NCBI RefSeq assembly: GCF_958298935.1 | Contig: NC_084937.1 | Location: 23,755,568-23,819,567, forward strand | Length of the DNA stretch: 64,000 nt | DNA from: Phragmites australis | Lineage: Eukaryota; Streptophyta; Magnoliopsida; Poales; Poaceae | Reading direction: 5' to 3' | Shown: positions 23,501-32,405 of the stretch, one piece after another | Numbering within the stretch: the first letter of the stretch is position 1 | Layout: each line of letters starts with the position of its first letter | Program-made: the position numbers and the translations under genes | Notes under the pieces: model-generated | The model's input: only the letters and a program-made list of their open reading frames with translations | The model's database searches: none | Told to the model about the DNA's origin: nothing

Positions 23501-25332
23501 AAACATGAGCTTACAAAACACATTGGAGTTGATGCTTCTTATACACGCTCTCAAGTGCAAGAACATGTTGTCACCCTTCAGTATGTGCCTTCAGCTTTGC
23601 AGCGAACTGATTTCTTCACCAAGTCGTAGACCAGGGCATGTCATATGTTTTATCTTTCCAAACTTGTTTCTGACTCACCATGAGTTTGAGGGGGGGGGGG
23701 GGGTGTTAGATATATATGTAGTTGGATGTTATTAGCCCTTAGTATAGGGGGTTCTTTGTATATGTACACAGTTGTACATTAGCCCTTTGAGGTCCTGGAA
23801 TACAATCTGAGTTGTTCATTTCTATCAAAGTTGAGGACTTGAGGCTTATGATTCTGGCACTTTTCATTTGGTGGAAGAATCAACTCCCTCGGAATACTTT
23901 GCAGACTTGGAATTTACCTTGGAAAGATTTTTTGATCTATTATGGTTCTGTTGACACCTATCTGAATAGTTTTTGTTATTACCCTGTTTTCCTTGTAATT
24001 GTTTTTTAGCAAGATGCTATAGCTTATACCTGAATTGATACCAATTTGTTGATTTGGTGTTTTCAGTATCAAGGAGAAGATGGATGGAAGCCACAGAATT
24101 ACACTGGACTATGTGAGAAGATTCTAGCTAAAAGTCAAAGTGTGGTATGTGTGCAGCTGAATACCTAACTTCTTCAGTTGGCATATAATGCATTTATATT
24201 CAATGTTCATCTACTAAATTAGTTAGGAGAATGCATCTAGCATACTAATAAAGTTTATCCCAGAGTTTGGGTTCTCATTGAGCCATGACATCAAACAAAT
24301 TTTAGATGTTATGAAGAAATAACGGTCTCTATGTTTGGTTAAATGGCTCATAATTAGGAGAGAATAACTATATTCATTTTATGCACACCTATGAGAGGTT
24401 AAACTTTCTATATGATGGTCATTTACGGTCTGCGTGTACATCAGCATCAACATGTCAGGCATCCAGCTAGTTCCGACTATAGTTGAAACTTGAATCTGAA
24501 TGTGCAGCTGCAGTGTTAAAACTGTGATGTCGAATTGTCCATTTAGCCCATTGGAAATTAGATCCAACATGACATAAGTTTGCTTTTCATTGGTACGTTT
24601 GCAAATTCAGGATACCATAGCAACAGACAAGCATCAACCTTTAGATAGGAGAGAAGTATCTCCACCTATAGGTTTAGAATTATAACTTTTAATAAAAAAT
24701 ACCAAACTTTTGGTAGCTATGAACCACTTCTACTTGCTCAAAGTTATATGTATAGTTCAGAAAATGTATGGGACAGCCATTGAGCCACATAGATAGGTGT
24801 TCGATTCAAAAGAATTCTTATGTAGTGTACTCCTTAAAACTTTGAACTCTTTCCGTTTTAATTGCAGGCTGGATTTTTCCTTGTTCAATATGCTCACCTG
24901 TGGCAAGATCATCTTGACAAACTTTTTGACCTCTATGCCTCTGGAAAGCTAAAGGTATGCTTCATAATGACACAGTGCCTGTGGATGTTCGATAAAATGG
25001 AAATAATCAGACAGCTGTTTCACTCCCAAAGATTTCGCCCTGCAATGGTTCATAACTTCTTGATAAATACTAAAGTTATACTTGGTTTCGCTATACTGCA
25101 TATAACAGGTTTCCCTTGACCCCAAGAAATTCGTGGGTGTTGCTTCCGTGCCGGATGCAGTAGAATATCTTCATTCTGGCAGGAGTGTTGGCAAGGTACC
25201 ACTGCTTCTATAAAAACATACGAGCATGTTCCTTCCTGTCTACTCAAGGCGACTTACAAATTTCGTTTGGATCATTTTCAGGTTGTTGTGTGCATTGATC
25301 CAGCGTACAGTCAGACTCTTGCCAAGTTATAG
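11540..25332 (+). CDS. NQR: SDR-MDR fusion oxidoreductase, copy A (NQR-like, 634 aa, 18 exons)
   Basis: Exons, all GT-AG: 11540-11594, 12644-12817, 12927-13108, 13560-13665, 13785-13861, 14306-14393, 14825-15014, 15984-16110, 16201-16281, 16828-16929, 17065-17160, 17302-17376, 18853-18972, 19413-19541, 24067-24144, 24868-24954, 25109-25195, 25282-25332. They total 1,905 nt with no internal stop. The N-terminal half is a classical short-chain dehydrogenase: TGGASGIG at residues 12-19, Asp37 suggesting NAD(H) preference, NCAG at 98-101, and catalytic Ser155, Tyr168 and Lys172. The C-terminal half (about 291-634) is a zinc-free MDR/quinone-oxidoreductase-like reductase with nucleotide loop AAAGGTG at 440-446. 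Order and length match Arabidopsis NQR (At1g49670). The protein ends in AKL, a PTS1 peroxisomal signal. The substrate cannot be read from sequence. The ATG follows a GC-rich leader and matches copy B. Introns 7, 12 and 14 carry transposons, but splice sites are intact. Confidence 0.9.
15539..15682. mobile_element. MITE with 17-bp perfect terminal inverted repeats
   Basis: A 144-bp segment in intron 7 of copy A starts with ATTGATGATTTGCCACC (15539-15555) and ends with its exact reverse complement (15666-15682). It has no coding capacity and is absent from the same intron of copy B. The family was not identified and no convincing target-site duplication was seen. Confidence 0.6.
15746..15896 (+). 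mobile_element. tRNA-derived SINE with 13-bp target-site duplication
   Basis: About 150 bp in intron 7 of copy A carries a pol III A-box-like TGGCTTAGTTGG (15758-15769) and a B-box GGTTCAAGTCC (15802-15812). Its 3' end is T-rich. It is flanked by the perfect 13-bp direct repeat TTATATCTCACAT (15733-15745 and 15897-15909), the signature of target-primed insertion. Copy B lacks it, so it inserted after the gene duplication or was lost there. Confidence 0.82.
17171..17194. repeat. (CA)n microsatellite
   Basis: A run of about 11-12 CA units lies just inside the 5' end of intron 11 of copy A. Confidence 0.85.
17469..18586. mobile_element. GC-rich TIR element (MULE-like) in intron 12 of copy A
   Basis: A 1.1-kb insertion has long imperfect terminal inverted repeats. 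The left arm (17469-17571) and the reverse complement of the right arm (18432-18586) share GTCCAAA, a TTTAAAACCGTTTATTTAAC core, GATCACATAACCCCCT and GTTTTGATGACGTGGC. About 55 bp present in the right arm are missing from the left. The interior is GC-rich, with overlapping open frames on both strands but no recognised domain or transposase. Long TIRs around gene-like GC-rich DNA are typical of Mutator-like elements and Pack-MULEs. I found no clear 9-bp duplication. Copy B has no counterpart. Confidence 0.65.
19686..19806 (+). repeat. 5' LTR of the copia element
   Basis: The LTR is 121 bp, starting TGTTAGACATATG and ending TTTCTATCA. By eye it differs from the 3' LTR at four bases and two small indels, suggesting an insertion of roughly one to two million years if typical grass LTR rates apply. 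Confidence 0.92.
19807..19820 (+). other. Primer-binding site, initiator tRNA-Met type
   Basis: TGGTAGCAGAGCTT follows the 5' LTR immediately. It differs at one position from TGGTATCAGAGC, the usual plant copia site complementary to the 3' end of initiator tRNA-Met. Confidence 0.8.
20407..21400 (+). pseudogene. copia gag remnant
   Basis: The frame from the ATG at 20407 begins with a typical copia Gag start ([11 protein letters not shown]) and runs into a stop at 20623-20625. Gag-like sequence continues in the same general region with several more stops, up to a zinc knuckle of CX2CX4HX4C form (CTYCKKWGH, about 21333-21375) that also contains a stop. A 55-bp stretch is tandemly duplicated at about 21133-21242. 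The gene cannot make a full Gag. Confidence 0.75.
21560..22090 (+). pseudogene. copia protease and pre-integrase remnant
   Basis: The aspartic protease active site [11 protein letters not shown] is visible near 21595-21630. It is followed by decayed sequence ending in a [18 protein letters not shown] pre-integrase motif (about 22030-22070). The integrase catalytic core expected next is absent: the sequence passes within about 100 bp into the reverse-transcriptase region, which indicates an internal deletion. Confidence 0.7.
22200..23629 (+). pseudogene. copia reverse transcriptase and RNase H remnant
   Basis: Recognisable blocks include [11 protein letters not shown], the [10 protein letters not shown] region, [11 protein letters not shown], the catalytic YVDDM (about 22750), [11 protein letters not shown], a [12 protein letters not shown] RNase H active-site region and the C-terminal [11 protein letters not shown] block. 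The frame changes near 22435 and 22820, and there are stops near 22250 and 23315-23352, so no functional enzyme can be made. Confidence 0.85.
23684..23703 (+). other. Polypurine tract of the copia element
   Basis: GAGTTTGAGG followed by an unbroken G run lies immediately upstream of the 3' LTR, the position from which plus-strand DNA synthesis is primed. The long G run may also be a source of length error in sequencing. Confidence 0.8.
23704..23827 (+). repeat. 3' LTR of the copia element
   Basis: A 124-bp copy of the LTR at 19686-19806, ending TTTCTATCA and followed by the target-site duplication AAGTT. Confidence 0.92.
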
Positions 25333-26620
25333 CTTGCGGACATATGATCAGCATCATCTTTCACGATCTCAAAGTAGGTTATACTGTTATAGGTACAGCC
25401 CTGACCGAGGTTCTTCTTCCTCGGTTATTTCTTGCCTGCCTGGGTGAATCAAACACAGGGCCATATTTTCCCAGCGGGTAAGAAATGAATAATTACATAT
25501 TGTTGTATAGCTCAGTTTTCTGAATAGCTTACAAGATGCATATGAAGGGCAAGTGTGGACATGGAAATCGAGTAAGTTTTTAATCCCAGAGACTAGGATC
25601 CTATTGGACATCGTTTCACGTTCTGTGACATCGTTTGATCGTGACATTGTTTCACGTTCTGTGTAAAAGAACTTGTCTTATGCTCCGTTTCGTATGGTTC
25701 TGGATTCTCTAAAAACGTTTTGGAGTTGAAATTTTTTTCTACAGTAAATCAGAATTAATTTGTGCAATCATTTGTTTAGTTCAATAGATTTGGATTCTTG
25801 AAGATTGTATGCGAGAGGGAGAGATGATTTTAGTGAGAAATAACATTTTAAGTGATTCTCCTGCTAGTAAAAAAAAAATAGAAATGCTTCTTTTAGTTTC
25901 TTGTAAGAATAAAAAATCATATTTGTTTGGCAGGGATTCTTCTGTTTTTGGTAAGAATCAGAGCGGTTTCTCGCTGCTAAACACACCCTTAATAAAACGA
26001 GTCTTTGCTTGATTGTGGGATCATCTAAGCACTCATAAGGAGGTGCTGTTGCATCGGATGACAAATTCCGAAATTGATGTTTGGCAGCGTTCTAAATAAG
26101 TTGCCATCCCAAAATTTCCTGCCCGAAGAAAATTCATTTTGCTGCGGCGGTTCCGGCGTGCCCCGCGGACCGCCGGGCAGAGGGAGACGGCATAATACAG
26201 TGCGATTCGGCGCGTGAAGAGGGACGACGTGGAGATGCGGAGGGGAGCAGCGCGCAATTCGGCCGCCACTCTTGCGCCACGCTCCAAATTCGAACCAACA
26301 ATTCAAACGGAGCTTGCACTGTGTCGGCAGTTTATCACTACGATTACAATAGCAGTAAATTAAATTAAACCAGGTTACATCAAACAGAAAAATATCAACA
26401 ACACAAAGAGCAGCCCGACAAATACATGTCATGTTTAGATCATCCTTCACCCACATCTGTTCCATCTTCACTTTCACATGACCCGGTTGCGCGTATATCC
26501 AACTGTTGCGCTGCCCCTGTCGTAGGAGGAAGAGGTGAGACTACCCACAGGGGCAAAAGTCGTATTGAACGGGGTCCGACTCCTTCACCAACGAATTGAT
26601 CATCCACCACCATACAAATA
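25333..26620. other. 3' flank of copy A, no gene recognised
   Basis: The first few hundred bases probably include the 3' UTR of copy A. A GC-rich patch at about 26130-26290 has short open frames on the minus strand but no recognised domain. It contains GCGCCACGCTCCAAATT (about 26273-26289), which also occurs near 32070, about 330 bp upstream of copy B. This could be a remnant of promoter sequence from the duplication, or chance. Confidence 0.4.
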
Positions 26621-26629
26621 GTAAAATCA

Positions 26630-28180
26630 TACTAGTGACACAGATAGTTTTTTAAAGATCTATCGCTAACAAAATATTTAGAAACTGTTGCTAAGTAGAT
26701 ATGTTTGTAACATGACCGGCTGCCTAGATGTGTCAGAACTAACAAACAGTTTTATAAATATATTTGTTTATATCATATAGATACAGACAGAGTTTAGAAA
26801 AATCCACCTATGATATTATCATAAACAGTTTCTTGTAAGATCCATTTATATATGTATAAGACACAAATGGATTTTTCTAAAAAAAACGGTCTATAGTTAA
26901 AGACTCAGGTCATATTTAAATTTGATCTCTCGCTCTTCACTTCTCACTACCCGTATAGACACAAACCACTCGCATCTCTCACTAAAGCGACGAGAAGTTT
27001 ATCTCCCCTGCTCTTCTCATTGCCATCTGATCCCCTCCTGCAACTAAATTTTTTAGGGTTTGTTTTTACGAGGGAGGTTCGAGATCTAGGCTCCGAATTT
27101 CCTTCCATGCACTAAACTGAGTAGGGTTTGTATCATGGTTTTGTTAGGGTTTGATTCGATTTGTGTGTTGAGTGTAATTTTGTTGTTGTTATACGTTCTA
27201 GATCTGCATAGAATATATCTTTGTTCACTGCTATCAAGTGTTGGGATGATGGGATTGTTCCTATGGCTACTTCCACAGTCAGGATGCTTGGCGCCGATTT
27301 TGATCATATGGAATATGTGTTCTTCGCTGCTGTGAAGAGCATCACCGTGGACCCACTTTATGTTGTGAATCGTATTTTATTGTCTTTTATTCCTGATGGA
27401 AAAATTTCTAATGGTGTTCGTCACAATGGAGATATTTTCGTGAATTGTAAGACTGATTTAAACCATCATCTCTTAACAAGGGCAAGAGATTTGAAAGTAA
27501 TATTGTTTGGTTATGGTGCATGTCTCAGTTAGTCTGGATGGAGTCTGATTCAGATAATAGCGAGATGATGTATAAAGAAAAATACTTTTATCGAGATTGT
27601 GGTGAAACGCATGTGTCTTGTTAAAGCTCAGTCCTTGAAGACCAGACGATATAATTAGGGATTGTGTATAGGTTTATGTTTTGAACAATGTGTGCCACTA
27701 ATATTATGTATAGGACAATATATTTTTATGTGCTATATATCTATTTGATGTTCTTATATGATGCATGTGATATTCTTATATGCATGTGATGTTCTTATTT
27801 ATGTGATACATATTATTGTGTGATGTATGTCATATCATGAGGGCAGCTAGTAAGCAAAATTGTTTTTCAAGGGGAAAGGGGCACACAGATGGTTTTAAAA
27901 AAAAAATCTGTCTGTGACACTTTATACAGTTGAATTTCAACAAAATCCGTATATGCCCTTAATATGCATAGATGATTTTTCAGAAAAATCCATATGTGTG
28001 TATTACGAAATTGATATGTATGTAGCTATTACAGACACGTCTTATTTAGAACCGTTTATGTGTAACTCTATTATAGACGGAGTTATAATCGTCGATAATA
28101 AGCTCGATATCACAGACAAATTTGCAGAGACGAAACTCACAATAGTATTTAAAATCCGTATATGATAAACCATTTTTTTA
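26630..28180. mobile_element. Possible CACTA-like DNA element
   Basis: Two inverted motifs, GTGACACAGATAG (26636 onward) and the reverse complement of CTGTCTGTGACAC (near 27908-27920), and many short related repeats of the type AAATCCATWTRTG and ACAGAC resemble the subterminal repeats of CACTA transposons. A 103-codon frame at 27221-27532 has no recognised domain. The exact termini and a 3-bp duplication could not be fixed, so this is tentative. Confidence 0.35.
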
Positions 28181-28192
28181 GTCTTTGCATAC

Positions 28193-29720
28193 TTACCTCG
28201 TGATCCTCTTTTGAAGGTAGCGTACACACAGAGGCAGTAGCCGAAAAGCCCAGAGAGAACTAGATTTGCAATTCACGTCATGACCATGGCCTGATGGCCG
28301 TGACGTCGCCCATAAGGCCATAACCACTGAGATGAGTAGGCGCAACGCTATGAAGACCATGGTGAGCCAGCCGAAGCCTTCCGGACCGACGAACCGCCCC
28401 CGCAATTGCATCATGTCCACGTAGAGGATGCCAAACAGAGACGCGGCCGAGAGCGGGAAGAGGATGAGCAACACGTACGAGCTCCTCCGCGCCGTAGTCC
28501 GCCGCGTGCCACGCCATGCACCCACGCCACTCCGGCGGTGATCGCCAGCGCGGGCACGGAAAGAATGACCCCAGCGGTGATCCCGAGTACGCGCAGTCCA
28601 CTCGGCTCTTCCTTGTTGGCCATGACGAGGACAGTGGCAGGGGACCACTCGGCGAGCGCGTAGCCCAGCAGGCCGGCGGCGACGAAGTGGGTGTTGAGGT
28701 GCACGACGAGCACCCAGGTCGCGGGGCTCACTGCCATGTCGGCGCAGAAGGCAAGCGCGATGCCGTTGGAGATGTAGACCAAGACCGTGCGCGCGCCCAT
28801 GCATGGTCTCCGTGAGGAAGTTGGTCCACAAGGACGAGACGAAGCAGAGCACGTACGAGAGCTGCCACGCGACGAGCAGCGGCTGGTCGCGGGAGCAGGA
28901 CCGGTCTTGACCTTTTGGAGGCCCCGGGGCGAGACAAGATTATAGACCTTATATTTGAATACGAGTAGTAATAAATTTATTGTGTTAAAATTATAAAGTA
29001 ATACTGAAAATATCAGAAGAACACGAACTCAGTAATTATTTGCAACCTAATTGTTTATAAATGTTAGTAGGTCTGAGGAAACAATTCTAGGGTAGGTGAG
29101 AAGGAAAAAAAACAAAAACATGTAATGAACCACATATGCAACGGTTATATGTGAGGTTTTTTAATGTAAATGGATGAAATTAGACTATCAGAGATGGATT
29201 AAATTGAAACACTCGAGATTAAACCTTTGCCTTCCGCTAACTGCGGCAAAAGCTGACCCAACAGGCAATGTTGCCTTCTTTTGAGGAGAGGAGGGGAATG
29301 AGAATATGGCATGACTTCAAACTTCGTGGGACAGCAATGGAAAGAATGAGAGTAAAATGAAGTAATGTGATTTAGGGTCTAGCCTTTCCTAAATTTTGAC
29401 TAGTGGTTGACCAATAAATGCTCATATGGGTGGGGGGGCCTGAGTTTTGAGGGCTCAGGGCGATCACCCCTCTGCCCTGTCCTCAGGGCCGGCCCTGCAT
29501 GGGAGCACCGCTGGGCGACCGACGTGACCACAACAAGCAGCAAGGAGATGAGGATGAGGTTTCTCTGCTTGGCCTCCTCCATGTCCAACCACTTGCGACG
29601 GCTCCCTTGCGAGGTGTGGGCGTGTCATGTGTGGCTCCTGCCCTCGATCTCGCCGGTGGGGTAGGCGACGTGTGTCTCCTTGCTCTTGTACAGGGAGTGG
29701 TTCCCGTCATCGACCTCGCT
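28193..29720 (-). pseudogene. Broken multi-pass membrane-protein gene, family not recognised
   Basis: On the minus strand, coding-like GC-rich sequence begins near 29720 (SSEVDDGNHSLYKSKE...), hits a stop (near 29620), and continues through a predicted membrane segment (NLILISLLLVVVTSVA). It is then interrupted by a 602-bp hAT-type element. After the element it resumes (SRDQPLLVAWQLSYVL), shifts frame near 28800 (ARTVLVYISNGIALAF) and again near 28490 (SSYVLLILFPLSAASLF), ending near 28193. At least five hydrophobic segments can be seen. I do not recognise the family. The nonsense codon, two frameshifts and insertion leave it non-functional unless the assembly is wrong here. Confidence 0.6.
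28896..29497. mobile_element. Non-autonomous hAT-type element with near-8-bp duplication
   Basis: The 602-bp element starts CAGGACCGGTCTTGA and ends in the reverse complement of CAGGGCCGGCCCTGA, so both ends fit CAGGRCCGGYCYTG. The flanks are CGCGGGAG (28888-28895) and CATGGGAG (29498-29505), an 8-bp duplication with two mismatches, the size made by hAT transposases. It has no coding capacity. Removing it brings the two parts of the membrane-protein pseudogene into one reading frame. Confidence 0.72.
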
Positions 29721-31990
29721 AGAGGGGTTGGCTAAGGACGGACGCAACCCAAAAATTGAGTGGAGGCATAACAGTGACCGAGTCTTTGCAACTTCATGAA
29801 AAAAATTCTAAATTTACTGAAGTCCAAAAAATAAGAATTTAAGCGAGGAATGTATCCTTGTTGGGCCTCTCCTGGGGTTGGCACCCGTGATGGGCACACC
29901 CTTGGGGTCAGTGTCGATGAGCGCATCTTCTTTTCCATCTCAGCCCTAGCAGGGCACTGGTAGGCGGTGGCCGGCAGGTGAGCTTCAACGTAGGATGGGC
30001 CATTAATGGCCTGGCACGGTCTAGCAATAAAGGTAAGTTTTTTTTCCTTTATGGTTTTTTTTTCGTTACTAATTGATTTTTTTATTAATTTATGATTTTG
30101 TGGTTCTTATATGCCATCAACATTTAGAAATACTTGGGTCAACACTTTGCAAAACTTTCTCAACATTTTAAAAACACTAGTTCAACATTTTATATGAAAA
30201 TATTGAAATAGTATATTCAAAATGTTAAACTAGTACATTCAAAATGACGTTTTCTTTTTAAAAAGTTCAAAATAAGAAAAATATTTACCTGCTCCTGCTC
30301 AGGTACTCCTGTCCAGCCCTGGCTAGCCACATGCAGTGATTGGTTGATGGTGATAATTGAAAAGGCATGTTATTAAACAGTACGATGGCGGCAATTGAAA
30401 AGGCATGTTATTAAATCGGAGCACTTGGAGTAAAATCAAACCTGGCCATATTGTACTCATCTTCCATGTTTTATGATAAGATCACACGCTACTTTGGATG
30501 AATTATCAATTCATGTACATTTCGATACGACAATCAGTCTTGAGGGGTTTTGTTTCGTAACTTCTTTAGATTTGTACATTTATGTTTTATTACAGCTTTT
30601 ATTGTAAATTTCTATTTTTTTCGTGAGCCAGGACCATGTCGTCGAAGCCCGACGAGCAGTAGTGGGCACATCCATGACCATGAATGAGTTCCTGCTTTGT
30701 ATGTGATTGTTGCATCTGCACATCCATGATCATGAGTTCCTGCTTTGTATGCGATTGTTGCATCTGCTTTTCTTCTTGCCGCAGATGTTTTATAAATTTG
30801 TTGCAGTGCAACTTCTTGTGTGCTGCAACATGTTTCGTTGCACAATGTTCTTATTTGTTGCAAGAAGTATTTTCAGTAGTTTCATTTACTGCCCTCCACT
30901 GACCCTTGCACTATCGGTTTCTGGGCATGAGCCAAACCTTGGGCTTGATCATTTACTGCCCTCACTAGAGGCAGAAGCTCGATTATTGCATCGATTGCAA
31001 TTTTTGTAATGTTTCAAATCTATTTTGCATTTATACTTTTGTGCTAGGTCCTCAAGCGCTTTTTTTTTGTGTGAACCGGATCAAAAGATTTTAGCCATGA
31101 GAATGTTATTTTTCTCAATTTTTTATACTCGCTATGTTGCATACGATTCCTATCGGATCTGGGCGCTAGCATTGTCAAGTTATATGCATAGTTCAGAAAC
31201 TTCGCCTCACAACAATTGACCCATATAGATAGATGTTGGATCTAATAGAGTTATTTTGTTGTGCATTAATAAAAATTTTGGTGTGGTAGTGGAGGCGTGA
31301 GTGTTTTCAGCGGTTTATTTATAGATGTGCGACAGAAAATATATTCACGAGTGTGTTCGAGTAGTAAAAAAATGTTGTAAACCGACATCCCTAGGATGCA
31401 TTTTGTTGCTTGCATATGACTTAGTCTGACCTGTGGGATATAGGTAGTAGATATTTTGTTGGCTACATGCTATCTTGAGTTTGGCTCCCTATATGCAAAA
31501 GAGGATTCTCAACTTGGCTTTGCAGAAATATGGAATTTGGCTCGTAGGATGAAAATTGAGCCCAACTAATGATGTTACTAGTGTATGATTAGCGTATATC
31601 GATATTAATGTATTTCAAAGGATATTAAGGTTTAATAAAATAGACTAAGGACGAAAAATGTAAAATAAATATCATAATTATATTTGTTTGGATACTTTTA
31701 TCTCATACAACATGTCTTCGTGCGGGCAATCAAACACCATCACTCTCAATCAGATTCATAAATACTGACCAAGCTAAGCATGCGGGCAACCAAACGGCCT
31801 CAGTTCTTTTCAGTAAGCCACCATGTTCTTTATTTTTCTGTAGTTTCAAACTGGCTTAATCTAGCAAATGGCTTTTATACTGAGATTGCTTGTACAATGA
31901 CCCTTCAAGTGAAGAACAGGCCAAACACATGTATTTGTTGCAAAGCTAGTGGTTGGAATAATTTTGCAAAGCACCCACACAGCCAGGCCC
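29721..31990. other. Intergenic between pseudogene and copy B
   Basis: No gene is recognised. The stretch holds an imperfect 52-bp tandem duplication (30669-30720 and 30721-30768). At 31176-31250 there is a segment similar to part of intron 15 of both SDR-MDR copies (about 24740-24812 and 41978-42050). The rest is AT-rich DNA without coding signal. Confidence 0.5.
30669..30768. repeat. Imperfect 52-bp tandem duplication
   Basis: Two adjacent units share CATCCATGA, GAGTTCCTGCTTTGTATG and GATTGTTGCATCTGC. The second is four bases shorter. No function is apparent. Confidence 0.75.
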
Positions 31991-32405
31991 CAACTCAGCC
32001 TGGTTGATCCATACGGGCCAGGCTAGGCGGAGCCGAGCAACCAAATGCACCCGGCCGACCAGCCTACTCACGCGCCACGCTCCAAATTGGAACCCATGCC
32101 CACGATCCAAACGGAGATCATCAGATAAAGAGAGCGCGAGATGCCGAGGTGCCGGCGATAGACACGAGGAGGAGGTCGAGGCGGGGCGGGCAAACCCATG
32201 CACGCTGCTTGCCTCCCTCGTTGGCATCGTTTGTCCCCATCGCTGCAGCTCCAACGGCCGGCCGGGTCGTGTTTACTACGCTCGTCTTCTCCGTTCTGCG
32301 CTTGCAGCGTCGTCTCACACTCTCACTCCGCGCCTCTCTCGAGAGTCTGGCTCACCTCCTCGGCTCCTCCGTCACCTTCGATTCCCCGCCAGAGGCTCGG
32401 GCGGA

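Larger units (their letters stand above)
19686..23827 (+). mobile_element. Ty1/copia retrotransposon inserted in intron 14 of copy A
   Basis: A 4.1-kb element lies on the same strand as the host gene, bounded by 121- and 124-bp LTRs (TG...CA) and a perfect 5-bp duplication AAGTT (19681-19685 and 23828-23832). It has a primer-binding site directly after the 5' LTR and a G-rich polypurine tract directly before the 3' LTR. The order gag, protease, reverse transcriptase, RNase H is that of Ty1/copia, but the integrase region is missing and all frames carry stops. It interrupts only the intron between exons 14 and 15. Confidence 0.92.

Noticed and set aside
26025..26477. 150-codon minus-strand open frame
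   Set aside because: No recognisable motif, mixed composition, and no homologous segment in the neighbouring genes that would support coding.
28516..28815. Plus-strand 99-codon frame
   Set aside because: Antisense shadow of the GC-rich membrane-protein pseudogene.
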